Position numbers and translations under genes: made by a program. 64,000 nucleotides of DNA from Bradyrhizobium jicamae (GTDB lineage Bacteria; Pseudomonadota; Alphaproteobacteria; Rhizobiales; Xanthobacteraceae). The stretch is from the NCBI RefSeq assembly GCF_001440395.1, contig NZ_LLXZ01000220.1:17071-81070 (forward strand), written 5' to 3'. Positions 7,747-15,985 of this stretch are shown here, in pieces. The notes beneath the pieces are model-generated. The model saw only the letters and a list, made by a program, of their open reading frames with translations, ran no database searches and was not told the DNA's origin. Position 1 is the stretch's first letter. Every line of letters begins with the position of its first letter.

Positions 7747-10620
7747 TTACTCCGCGGCTTCCGCAGGCGCGATCCGGCGGGAGTGGCGGGCCTGCTCGTC
7801 ATAGGCCTTCTGCCAGTCGGACGGTCCGTTCGACGGCGAGATCTGCACCGCCGTGACCTTGTATTCCGGGCAGTTGGTGGCCCAGTCCGAAAAGTCCGTG
7901 GTGATGACGTTGGCCTGCGTGTCCGGGTGGTGGAAGGTGGTGTAGACCACGCCCGGCGCCACACGATCGGTGATCTCCGCGCGCAGCGTGGTCTCGCCGG
8001 CGCGGCTCGCCAGCCGCACCCAGTCGCCATCGCGGACGCCGCGCTGTTCGGCATCGTGCGGGTGGATTTCGAGCCGGTCCTCACTGTGCCAGACGACGTT
8101 GTCGGTGCGGCGGGTCTGCGCGCCGACATTGTACTGACTGAGGATGCGCCCCGTCGTCAGCAGCAGGGGATAGCGCGGTCCGGTCCGTTCGTCGGTCGGG
8201 ACATATTCGGTGATGACGAACTTGCCCTTGCCGCGCACGAAGCCGCCGATATGCATCACCGGCGTGCCTTCCGGCGCCTTCTCGTTGCAGGGCCACTGCA
8301 CCGAGCCGAGCTCGTCGAGCTTGGCGTAGGAGACGCCGGTGAAGGTCGGCGTCAGCGCCGCGATCTCGTCCATGATCTCCGACGGATGATTGTAGTGCAT
8401 GTCGTAGCCCATCGCCTTGGCAAGGCCGATGGTGACTTCCCAGTCGGCGAGGCCGTTGCGCGGCGTCATCACCTTGCGGACGCGCTGGATGCGGCGCTCG
8501 GCGTTGGTGAAGGTGCCGTCCTTCTCGAGGAAGGTCGAGCCCGGCAGGAACACATGGGCGTAATTGGCGGTCTCGTTGAGGAAGAGGTCATGCACGATGA
8601 CGCATTCCATCGACGACAGCGCCGCCACCACATGCTTGGTGTTCGGGTCGGACTGCAGGATGTCTTCGCCCTGAACATAGATGCCCATGAACGTGCCTTC
8701 GATCGCGGCATCGAACATGTTGGGAATGCGCAGGCCCGGTTCGGGATTGAGCTTGACGTTCCACATCGCCTCGAACTGGTCGCGCACGGCATCGCCCGAG
8801 ATATGGCGATAGCCGGGCAGTTCGTGCGGGAACGAGCCCATGTCGCAGGAACCCTGCACATTGTTCTGGCCGCGCAGCGGGTTCACGCCGACGCCGGGAC
8901 GGCCGATATTGCCGGTCGCCATCGCGAGGTTGGCGATCGCGATCACCGTGGTCGAGCCCTGGCTGTGCTCGGTAACGCCGAGGCCGTAATAGATCGCGCC
9001 ATTGCCGCCGGTGGCGAACTGCCGCGCGGCTTCGCGCAACACCTTCGGATCGACGCCGGTCATGATCGCGGTCGATTCCGGGCTGTTGTTCGGCTGCGCG
9101 ACGAAGGCGGCCCATTCCTCGAACTCGCTCCAGTCGCAGCGCTCGCGCACGAAGGCCTCATCGACGAGGCCTTCGGTGACGATGACATGCGCCAGCGCCG
9201 TGAGCACGGCAACGTTGGTGCCAGGCATCAGCGGCAGATGCAGCGCCGACATATGCGGCCCTTCCACCATCTCGGTGCGACGGGGGTCGAGCACGATCAG
9301 CTTGGCGCCCTGGCGCAGCCGCTTCTTCAGCCGCGAGGCGAACACCGGATGCGCGGAAGCCGGGTTGGCGCCGATCACCATCACGACGTCGGTATGTTCG
9401 ACCGAGTCGAAATCCTGCGTGCCGGCCGAGGTGCCGAACGTGGTCGACAGGCCGTAGCCGGTCGGCGAATGGCAGACGCGGGCGCAGGTATCGACGTTGT
9501 TGTTGCCAAAACCGCCGCGGATCAGCTTCTGCACCAGATAGGTTTCTTCATTGGTGCAGCGGGAGGAGGTGATGCCGCCGACGGCGTCACGGCCGTATTT
9601 CTGCTGAATGCCCTTGAACTTGGCGGCGGCAAAGTTGAACGCCTCGTCCCACGATACTTCGCGCCAGGGATCGGCGATGTCTTCGCGGATCATCGGCTTG
9701 AGGATACGCTCCTTGTGGGTGGTGTAGCCCCAGGCGAAGCGGCCCTTGACGCAGGAATGGCCGCGATTGGCCTTGCCGTCCTTCCACGGCACCATGCGCA
9801 CGACTTCCTCGCCGCGCATTTCCGCCTTGAAGGCGCAGCCGACGCCGCAATAGGCGCAGGTGGTGACCACGGAATGCTCGGGCTGGCCGATCTCGATGAC
9901 GGATTTTTCGGTCAGCGTCGCGGTCGGGCAGGCCTGCACGCAGGCGCCGCAGGACACGCATTCGGAGCCGAGAAAACTTTCGCTCATGCCGGGCGAAACG
10001 CGGCTGTCGAAACCGCGGCCGGAAATCGTCAGCGCAAAGGTGCCTTGCACTTCCTCGCAGGCGCGGACGCAGCGCGAGCAAACGATGCATTTCGAGGGAT
10101 CGTAGGTGAAGTAGGGGTTGGATTCGTCCTTCGGCATCCAATTGTCATTGGTGCAGCCGTCGGACTTGGCGAACACGTGGTTCTCGCCCTCGTACCCATA
10201 ACGAACGTCGCGCAGGCCGACCGCGCCCGCCATGTCCTGCAATTCGCAATCGCCGTTGGCGGCGCAGGTCAGGCAGTCCAGCGGATGGTCGGATATATAG
10301 AGTTCCATCACACCCTTGCGAAGCTTCTTCAGCCGCTCGGTCTGGGTGTGAACCACGAGGCCGGGCATGACCGGCGTGGTGCAGGACGCCGGCGTTCCGG
10401 CGCGGCCCTCGATCTCGATCAGGCAGAGCCGGCAAGAGCCGAACGCGTCGACCATGTCGGTTGCGCATAGTTTCGGAATCTGAGTGCCGGCTTCCATGGC
10501 CGCGCGCATGATGGAGGTGCCCTCGGGCACCGTGACGCTGTTGCCGTCGATGGTGAGCGTCACCATCGCCTCAGATTTCGAGCGGGGCGTGCCGAAGTCG
10601 ATCTCTTCGATCAAAGACAT
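7747..10620 (-). CDS. fdsA: NAD-dependent formate dehydrogenase alpha (catalytic) subunit
   Basis: A 957-residue catalytic subunit oxidising formate to CO2. N-terminal [2Fe-2S] domain (GSCRLCLIEI region), a His/Cys [4Fe-4S] site (CLTCAANGDC), two ferredoxin-type [4Fe-4S] sites (CIVCSRCVRAC and CVSCGACVQAC), then the molybdopterin domain with its own [4Fe-4S] site (CAYCGVGC). The molybdenum ligand is Cys in RVCHSPTGYG, not selenocysteine. Chosen start MSLIEEIDFG at 10620 has AGGAG upstream; a longer frame to 10668 is unlikely. It passes electrons to FdsB/FdsG in the cytoplasm. Gene order fdsG-fdsB-fdsA-fdhD-fdsD is canonical. Confidence 0.95.
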   Translation of the reverse strand: MSLIEEIDFGTPRSKSEAMVTLTIDGNSVTVPEGTSIMRAAMEAGTQIPKLCATDMVDAFGSCRLCLIEIEGRAGTPASCTTPVMPGLVVHTQTERLKKLRKGVMELYISDHPLDCLTCAANGDCELQDMAGAVGLRDVRYGYEGENHVFAKSDGCTNDNWMPKDESNPYFTYDPSKCIVCSRCVRACEEVQGTFALTISGRGFDSRVSPGMSESFLGSECVSCGACVQACPTATLTEKSVIEIGQPEHSVVTTCAYCGVGCAFKAEMRGEEVVRMVPWKDGKANRGHSCVKGRFAWGYTTHKERILKPMIREDIADPWREVSWDEAFNFAAAKFKGIQQKYGRDAVGGITSSRCTNEETYLVQKLIRGGFGNNNVDTCARVCHSPTGYGLSTTFGTSAGTQDFDSVEHTDVVMVIGANPASAHPVFASRLKKRLRQGAKLIVLDPRRTEMVEGPHMSALHLPLMPGTNVAVLTALAHVIVTEGLVDEAFVRERCDWSEFEEWAAFVAQPNNSPESTAIMTGVDPKVLREAARQFATGGNGAIYYGLGVTEHSQGSTTVIAIANLAMATGNIGRPGVGVNPLRGQNNVQGSCDMGSFPHELPGYRHISGDAVRDQFEAMWNVKLNPEPGLRIPNMFDAAIEGTFMGIYVQGEDILQSDPNTKHVVAALSSMECVIVHDLFLNETANYAHVFLPGSTFLEKDGTFTNAERRIQRVRKVMTPRNGLADWEVTIGLAKAMGYDMHYNHPSEIMDEIAALTPTFTGVSYAKLDELGSVQWPCNEKAPEGTPVMHIGGFVRGKGKFVITEYVPTDERTGPRYPLLLTTGRILSQYNVGAQTRRTDNVVWHSEDRLEIHPHDAEQRGVRDGDWVRLASRAGETTLRAEITDRVAPGVVYTTFHHPDTQANVITTDFSDWATNCPEYKVTAVQISPSNGPSDWQKAYDEQARHSRRIAPAEAAE

Positions 10621-10630
10621 TGTCAGTCTC

Positions 10631-12187
10631 CTATTCCGCGGCCTGCAGGGTCGCCGGTGCCGGGCCAAAATCTTCCCGGAAGTGTTTCAATGCGCTGAGC
10701 ACGGGGTAGGGCGTGAAGCCACCGAGCGCGCAGAGCGAGCCGAATTTCATGGTGTTGCAGAGGTCTTCGACCACCGCGAGGTTTTCGGACGTGCGCTCGC
10801 CGCGAATGATCTTGTCGATGGTCTCGACGCCACGGGTCGAGCCGATCCGGCACGGCGTGCACTTGCCGCAGGATTCGACCGCGCAGAATTCCATCGCAAA
10901 GCGGGCCTGCTTCGCCATGTCGACGCTGTCGTCGAACACGACGATGCCGCCATGGCCGATCAGCCCGTCGCGCGCCGCAAAGGCCTCATAATCGAACGGC
11001 GTATCGAACAATTCGCGGGGGAAGTAGGCACCGAGCGGACCGCCGACCTGCACCGCGCGAACGGGACGGCCGGAGAACGTGCCTCCGCCGACGTCGTCGA
11101 TCAATTCCCCAAGCGTGATGCCGAAAGCGACCTCGAACAGCCCGCCATGCTTGATGTTGCCGGCAAGCTGGATCGGCATCGTGCCGCGCGAGCGGCCCAT
11201 GCCGAAATCGGCATAGGCCTTCGCGCCGTTGTCGAGGATGAAGGGGATCGCCGCAAACGACAGCACGTTGTTGATGACGGTGGGTCGGCCGAACAGGCCC
11301 TTGTGCGCCGGCAGCGGCGGCTTGGCGCGGACGATGCCGCGGCGGCCTTCGAGGCTTTCCAGCAGCGAGGTTTCTTCGCCGCAGACATAGGCGCCGGCGC
11401 CGACGCGGACTTCGAGGTCGAAATTGTGGCTGGAGCCGACAATGCCCTCGCCGAGATAGCCGGTGCGCCGGGCCGCCGCGATCGCAGCGTTCATCGCCGC
11501 CACGGCATGCGGATATTCCGAGCGAATGTAGATGTAGCCCTTGGTGGCGCCGACGGCGATGCCTGCGATCGTCATGCCTTCGATCACGACGAAGGGGTCG
11601 CCTTCCATGATCATGCGGTCGGCAAAGGTGCCGCTGTCGCCTTCGTCGGCATTGCAGACGATGTATTTGCGGTCAGCGCTGGCCTGCGCGACGGTCTTCC
11701 ACTTGATGCCGGTCGGGAAGCCGGCGCCGCCACGGCCACGCAGGCCGGATGCGGTAACGTCGGCGAGGATCTCGTCCGACGTCAGTGTCAGCGCACGCTC
11801 CAGCCCCTTGTAGCCGCCGTGGTCGCGATAATCTTTGACCGAGCGGGGATCGATCACGCCGCAGCGCGCGAAGGTCAGGCGGGTCTGCCGCTTCAGCCAG
11901 GGAATTTCGTCCGCGAGACCGAGCCGCAGGGCGTGCGGGCCGTTGCTCGCCATCGCCTCGAACAGGGAGGGGACGTCCGCCGGAGATACCGGGCCATACG
12001 CGACGCGGCCTTTCACCGTCGCCACCTCGACCATCGGCTCCAGCCAATAGAGCCCGCGCGATCCGTTCCGGATGATCTCGATCGGCAGTCCGCGCTTCTC
12101 TGCGGCCTGCTCGAGTGCCGCAACGACATCATCGGCACCGACCGCAATTGCGCCGGCATCGCGCGGAACGAAGATTCGCATTTTCAT
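10631..12187 (-). CDS. fdsB: NAD-dependent formate dehydrogenase beta (flavin, NAD-binding) subunit
   Basis: A 518-residue NuoF-like subunit carrying FMN, NAD+ and a [4Fe-4S] cluster. The glycine-rich GLRGRGGAGFPTG binds NAD, EGDPFVVIEGM and YIYIRSEYP belong to the FMN site, and ESCGKCTPCRIG with a later Cys (SLCALGG) holds the cluster. Residues 1-100 are a thioredoxin-like extension. ATG at 12187 overlaps the fdsG stop (ATGA), so G and B are translated together. It is the site where electrons from formate reduce NAD+. Confidence 0.94.
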   Translation of the reverse strand: MKMRIFVPRDAGAIAVGADDVVAALEQAAEKRGLPIEIIRNGSRGLYWLEPMVEVATVKGRVAYGPVSPADVPSLFEAMASNGPHALRLGLADEIPWLKRQTRLTFARCGVIDPRSVKDYRDHGGYKGLERALTLTSDEILADVTASGLRGRGGAGFPTGIKWKTVAQASADRKYIVCNADEGDSGTFADRMIMEGDPFVVIEGMTIAGIAVGATKGYIYIRSEYPHAVAAMNAAIAAARRTGYLGEGIVGSSHNFDLEVRVGAGAYVCGEETSLLESLEGRRGIVRAKPPLPAHKGLFGRPTVINNVLSFAAIPFILDNGAKAYADFGMGRSRGTMPIQLAGNIKHGGLFEVAFGITLGELIDDVGGGTFSGRPVRAVQVGGPLGAYFPRELFDTPFDYEAFAARDGLIGHGGIVVFDDSVDMAKQARFAMEFCAVESCGKCTPCRIGSTRGVETIDKIIRGERTSENLAVVEDLCNTMKFGSLCALGGFTPYPVLSALKHFREDFGPAPATLQAAE

Positions 12188-12657
12188 CGCTGCGCCTCCG
12201 CCACCAGCGCATCGAGGCGCTGCTCGTCCAGCCGCCCGACGACGCGGCCATCCAGCATCGCCGATGGCGCTGTGGCGCAGAGCCCGAGGCAATAGATCGG
12301 CTCCAGCGTGACGCGTGCGTCAGGCGTGGTGTTTCCAATAGCGATACCGAGCTTGGCTTCCGCGCGCGCGGCAAGCGCGTCGCCGCCCGCCGCCTGACAG
12401 GCCTCGGCGCGGCAGATTTTCAGCACATGACGGCCGGCGGGCTCGTGGCGGAAGTCGTGATAGAACGTGAACACGCCATGGACTTCGGCGCGGGACAGGC
12501 TGAGCGCGGATGCGATCATCGGAATGGCGGGCTCCGGCACGTAGCCGAACGCCTCCTGCATCGCGTGCAGGATCACCAGCGTTGCGCCTTCGAGCTTGCC
12601 GTGCTCGGCGATGATCTCGGCGCCGCGCGCCTCACTCCAGGGTTCGTATGCCGACAT
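12184..12657 (-). CDS. fdsG: NAD-dependent formate dehydrogenase gamma subunit
   Basis: A 157-residue NuoE-like subunit with a thioredoxin-fold [2Fe-2S] domain. The four ligands are in ICRAEAC and YCLGLC. VHGVFTFYHDF is the conserved lead-in of the family. Start MSAYEPWSEA at 12657 is favoured over the frame opening at 12708 by similarity to the family start. It is the first gene of the fds operon; the leader upstream holds a 17-bp palindrome at 12767-12783, the probable regulator site. Confidence 0.92.
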   Translation of the reverse strand: MSAYEPWSEARGAEIIAEHGKLEGATLVILHAMQEAFGYVPEPAIPMIASALSLSRAEVHGVFTFYHDFRHEPAGRHVLKICRAEACQAAGGDALAARAEAKLGIAIGNTTPDARVTLEPIYCLGLCATAPSAMLDGRVVGRLDEQRLDALVAEAQR

Positions 12658-12766
12658 CAGCAGGTTCCGATCAGAGGTTGTGGTCCTCGGATCAAAACCT
12701 GGAATCACTCAAAGTATCAATAAAGCTGTCCCATGTTGCGATTTCAAAACCCAATCAAGACAATGG

Positions 12767-12783
12767 CATAGGCAATGCCTATG
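12767..12783. promoter_or_regulatory. Palindromic operator candidate of the fds operon
   Basis: CATAGGCA-A-TGCCTATG is a perfect 8+1+8 palindrome 110 bp before the fdsG start. It contains the T-N11-A pattern and the symmetric ATAG/CTAT ends typical of LysR-type operators. The LysR at 20161-21069 is of the type usually found beside fds genes and is the natural partner, but it lies 7.4 kb away here. Confidence 0.6.
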
Positions 12784-12840
12784 GGGTGATAGGGGGCGGA
12801 TTGGGGTTAATGCCTGATTACCGTCACATTCCGCAATGGA

Positions 12841-12870
12841 ACGCGCCCGTCACTGCCGCGACGGGCGCGT
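12841..12870 (-). terminator. Hairpin after mddA
   Basis: ACGCGCCCGTC and GACGGGCGCGT form an 11-bp perfect stem with an 8-nt loop, 22 bp past the mddA stop. It separates mddA from the fds promoter region on the same strand. Confidence 0.6.
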
Positions 12871-12891
12871 CCTCCGTGTTTAATCGTCGTT

Positions 12892-13674
12892 TCAGAAGAC
12901 GCCCGGCACCAGCATCGCCACCTTTTCGCGATAGCGCCGATACTGATCGCCGAACATTGACACCAGATCGCGCTCTTCCAGATAGATGCCGACAAAGATG
13001 TAGGCCGTCGTCACCGTAGAGAACAGCAGGTGGCCGAGCGTCATCACAGGCGTGCACCAGAAGGCGATGATGAAGCCGAGATAGATCGGGTGCCGGATCA
13101 GGCTGTAAAGGCCCGGCGTCTTGAACTTCATCGGCTCAACCACGCGTCCGGCGAAATGCGAGACCACTTGCGTCAATCCGAACAGCTCGAAATGGCTGAT
13201 CAGGAAGGTGCTGTAGAGCACGATGAGCCAGCCCACAAAACCGCCCGCGGTCACGATGCCGGCGATCGTGGGATTCTCGACGCTCCAGACCACCATCGGC
13301 ATCGGCTGCCATTGCCAGAACAGCAGGATCAGCGAAAGGCTTGCCAGCAGCACGTAGGTCGAGCGTTCGATCGCTGGCGAGGCGAAGCGTGCGAACAGCT
13401 TCTTGAAGCCCTGCCGCGCCATGCCGCTATGCTGCACGGCGAAGATCGACATCAGCACCAAATTGACCAGCAGGGCGGTCGTCAGCGAGGACGTGCGACC
13501 GGTATCGATTGTCTTCGGTACGACAAATCCCGAGACGAAGCCGACTGCGTAGAGAAACGTGCCGAAGAAGATCAGGTAGGCGAGGCCGCCGTAGCAGAGA
13601 GTAAGCAGCCTCGTTGCAAGGGAGGCGACGGCGGGACGCGCCGCATTGGGTCCATTTTGCATCGTAATCGACAT
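12892..13674 (-). CDS. mddA: Methanethiol S-methyltransferase (MddA-like)
   Basis: A 260-residue membrane protein of the isoprenylcysteine methyltransferase/NnrU superfamily, with about 6 membrane segments. Features of MddA are seen: YLIFFGTFLYAVGFV and VPKTIDTG near the start, AVQHSGMAR, IERSTYVLLASL, LILLFWQWQPMP, LYSLIRHPIYLGF and LEERDLV. MddA methylates methanethiol with S-adenosylmethionine to give dimethyl sulfide. AAGGAG precedes the ATG at 13674. The preceding gene (13721-14044) is 46 bp away and likely co-transcribed. Other superfamily members share the RHPIYLG region, but the whole pattern fits MddA best. Confidence 0.82.
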   Translation of the reverse strand: MSITMQNGPNAARPAVASLATRLLTLCYGGLAYLIFFGTFLYAVGFVSGFVVPKTIDTGRTSSLTTALLVNLVLMSIFAVQHSGMARQGFKKLFARFASPAIERSTYVLLASLSLILLFWQWQPMPMVVWSVENPTIAGIVTAGGFVGWLIVLYSTFLISHFELFGLTQVVSHFAGRVVEPMKFKTPGLYSLIRHPIYLGFIIAFWCTPVMTLGHLLFSTVTTAYIFVGIYLEERDLVSMFGDQYRRYREKVAMLVPGVF

Positions 13675-13720
13675 TCGAAATCTCCTTGGTTTGGAAATGT
13701 GACGTCGGCAAATACTTTGT

Positions 13721-14044
13721 TCAGGACAGTTCGAGGCGCCTCGGCTTGCGACGCCGTGCAACTCTTTCGAGGGCGGGGTCGATCGGGCTGCGGTAGATGC
13801 GCTTGCTTTTCAGGTCGCGATCTCCAGCCTGGTGCGCCGCGAGCCAGGCGGCTTGCCGATCGCGGTAGGCGATGGCAGCGGCCATCCAGCTGTCGACAAG
13901 GCCCCGCAGCCGGGCGGGCAGGGCGAGGGGGCTGACGGCAGCGCTTGTACGGATCGGTGCGTGGGGCCGGATGGCAGCGTCGTGCGGCAACAAACCTTCT
14001 GGTGAAACATCCCCCTTGGTGGGATTGAGCAACAGGCCAATCAT
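13721..14044 (-). CDS. Hypothetical protein, first gene of a putative operon with mddA (107 aa)
   Basis: A basic, Arg/Ala/Pro-rich soluble protein with an amphipathic middle helix (DSWMAAAIAYRDRQAAWLAAH) and an Arg/Lys-rich tail. Start at the ATG of 14044 (MIGLL) is preferred to the ATG at 14050 because GGAG sits 6 nt upstream of the former and abuts the latter. It is divergent from the winged-helix/TPR regulator (starts 14170) and 46 bp before mddA. Function not recognised; its place suggests a regulated partner of mddA. Confidence 0.6.
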   Translation of the reverse strand: MIGLLLNPTKGDVSPEGLLPHDAAIRPHAPIRTSAAVSPLALPARLRGLVDSWMAAAIAYRDRQAAWLAAHQAGDRDLKSKRIYRSPIDPALERVARRRKPRRLELS

Positions 14045-14169
14045 GGTCATCTCCGATTGAACGATGATTGACCCATCTGTAGATTGGGATTCCTGTTCCT
14101 GCTTGGCGGAGTCCTTGAGAAGACCTTTCTTTTTCCTCCGGAAGTGACTGTTTTTACTTAGTTTGTATC

Positions 14170-15876
14170 GTGAACCGCCTGATAGTGGCGGACCTGCCTC
14201 GCATCGGAATCACAGAGGTGGTATTGCAGTACCGGTTTTCCGATTATGAAATCGACCTCGGTCAGCATGAGCTGCGCCGACTAGGCGAAGCCGTGCATAT
14301 CGAGCCCCAGGTATTCGATCTCATCGTTCACCTCGTGCGCAACCATGACCGTATCGTCAGCAAGGACGAACTGATCGAGACGGTCTGGAATGGCCGGATC
14401 ATTTCTGAAGCCGCGCTCTCCAGCCGTATCAACGGCGCCCGGCGCGCGCTTGGCGACAACGGAAACGATCAGCTCTTTATTCGGACGCTGCATAAGCGGG
14501 GATTCCGGTTTGTCGGCGATGTTCACGCCATCGATGCGCCGAAAGCCGACATGGAGACGGCTTCGCTCGTTCCTGACGATGCGGTGACGCCGGACGATCT
14601 CTCCGGCCGCCTCTCGGTTTCTGCCGAAGTGCCCCGCCTCGATGATGTCGTCTCGGAATCCATCAAGGCAGAGGCTGTCACGCGATCGTCGATCGCGGTG
14701 ATGCCGTTTGGAAACATGTCTGACGATCCCGAGAACGACTACTTCAGTTACGGGCTGACGGAAGACATCATTCGTCTCCTCGCCCGGAACCGGTGGCTTT
14801 CGGTGATCTCGCGACACTCGACCGTGGCGTTCCAGGGACGCACGGTGGACGCGCGCGAAATCGGCGAGCAGCTCGGTGTCAGGTATGTGCTGGTCGGCAG
14901 CGTCCGCAAGAGCCGCGATGCCGTACGGATAACGGCGGAGCTGGTCCGGGCGGCGGATCGGAAGCAATTATGGGCCGACAAATACGACCTTAAGCTGGAG
15001 TATATCTTCGATATCCAGGAGGAGATGGCTCGCCAGATCGCCGCAACGATCGAGCCCGAGCTGTCCAAGGTCGAGCAGCAACTCGCCGCTCGCAAGGCGC
15101 CGGAAAGCCTCGATGCCTGGGATTGCTACCAGCGCGGTCTGTGGAATTTCTGGCGCTTCACCTCGCCGGGATTCGATTCGGCTGAAGCCTATTTTCAACG
15201 GGCAATTTCAGCAGATCCGAACTTCGCCCGCGGCCACGGCGCTCTCAGCTACGTCAATTTGCAGCGCGCCTTTGTTGACGAGCCGAAAGATCGTCCAGCG
15301 CGACTGGAAGCGGCCTTGCGCCAGGCGCGTGATGCCGTGGCGCTCGATGACCTCGATTGCTTCTGTCACTGCGTCCTCGGACGAGCGCTCTGTTTGACCC
15401 ATCAGAATGACGAAGCGCTGGCAGCGCTCGACGTAGCCCTGGAGCTCAATCCCAGCTTTGCGCAAGCCTACTTCGCGCAAGGGTTCAACCTGCTCTGGTA
15501 CGGGCGGGAGATCGAGGCGGAAACGCTGCTCGATCAGGCGACCATGCTCAGTCCTCGCGACAGCCATCTGTGGAGTTTCCACCACGTCCGCTCCTGGACG
15601 CACTTCTCCCTGGGCGAGTACGAAATAGCGGCCGAGTTTGCCCGAAGGGCAACACGGCAGCCCAATGTCACCTATCAGGCCTTTGCGTCCCTTGCGGCGT
15701 CGCTTGGCCTTTTCGGCGAGCAGGCGCAGGCGAAAGCGGCGGCCGCCGAGCTGCTGCAGCGCAAACCGAACTACAGCCTCGAGACCGCGCGACAGGAGCT
15801 GTTCTTCTGCAACGATCGCGGCTTCATCGATCGCTTCGTCGAAGGGCTGCGTGTCGCCGGTATCGCGCGCGCCTAA
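14170..15876 (+). CDS. Winged-helix/TolB-N-like/TPR transcriptional regulator (CadC/adenylate-cyclase-type fusion)
   Basis: A 568-residue soluble regulator. Residues about 18-115 form an OmpR/PhoB-type winged helix (QVFDLIVHLVRNHDRIVSK, ETVWNGRIISEAALSSRING, HKRGFRFVG). Residues about 170-290 are the domain with IAVMPFGNMSDDPENDYFSYG and GVRYVLVGSVRKS found in adenylate-cyclase-associated regulators. The rest is TPR repeats (about 310-560). It has no membrane segment. Start GTG at 14170 is uncertain; GTG at 14218, just before the winged helix, is an alternative. It is divergent from the 107-residue gene and mddA. A similar protein is encoded at 61500-63077. Confidence 0.82.
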   Translation: MNRLIVADLPRIGITEVVLQYRFSDYEIDLGQHELRRLGEAVHIEPQVFDLIVHLVRNHDRIVSKDELIETVWNGRIISEAALSSRINGARRALGDNGNDQLFIRTLHKRGFRFVGDVHAIDAPKADMETASLVPDDAVTPDDLSGRLSVSAEVPRLDDVVSESIKAEAVTRSSIAVMPFGNMSDDPENDYFSYGLTEDIIRLLARNRWLSVISRHSTVAFQGRTVDAREIGEQLGVRYVLVGSVRKSRDAVRITAELVRAADRKQLWADKYDLKLEYIFDIQEEMARQIAATIEPELSKVEQQLAARKAPESLDAWDCYQRGLWNFWRFTSPGFDSAEAYFQRAISADPNFARGHGALSYVNLQRAFVDEPKDRPARLEAALRQARDAVALDDLDCFCHCVLGRALCLTHQNDEALAALDVALELNPSFAQAYFAQGFNLLWYGREIEAETLLDQATMLSPRDSHLWSFHHVRSWTHFSLGEYEIAAEFARRATRQPNVTYQAFASLAASLGLFGEQAQAKAAAAELLQRKPNYSLETARQELFFCNDRGFIDRFVEGLRVAGIARA

Positions 15877-15971
15877 AGCGCGATGACTTTTCTTCGAACG
15901 TCATCCCGCTTTATCTTCTTGTTTGAGCATGATCTTTTCGGAAAACCGCTGCACACTTTTCCGGATCATGC
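15877..15971 (-). repeat. Intergenic repeat family R1, copy B
   Basis: Reverse-orientation copy of the element at 2668-2764. It carries GATGACTTTTCTTCGAA-CGTCATC followed by GAGCATGATC-TTTTCGG and CCGGATCATGC arms. As with copy A, it fills the gap between two convergent genes (ends 15876 and 15986) and starts at the very stop codon of the plus-strand gene. Confidence 0.75.
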
Positions 15972-15985
15972 TCTCGCTGGCGTGA

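Noticed and set aside
6916..10470. A 1184-codon open frame on the plus strand opposite the formate dehydrogenase genes
   Set aside because: It is the antisense shadow of high-GC genes with strong family matches (fdhD, fdsA). Its translation is His/Arg/Asp-rich without any domain.
10484..12295. A 603-codon plus-strand frame opposite fdsB
   Set aside because: Shadow of fdsB; repetitive Ala/Arg/Asp/Val composition and no motif.
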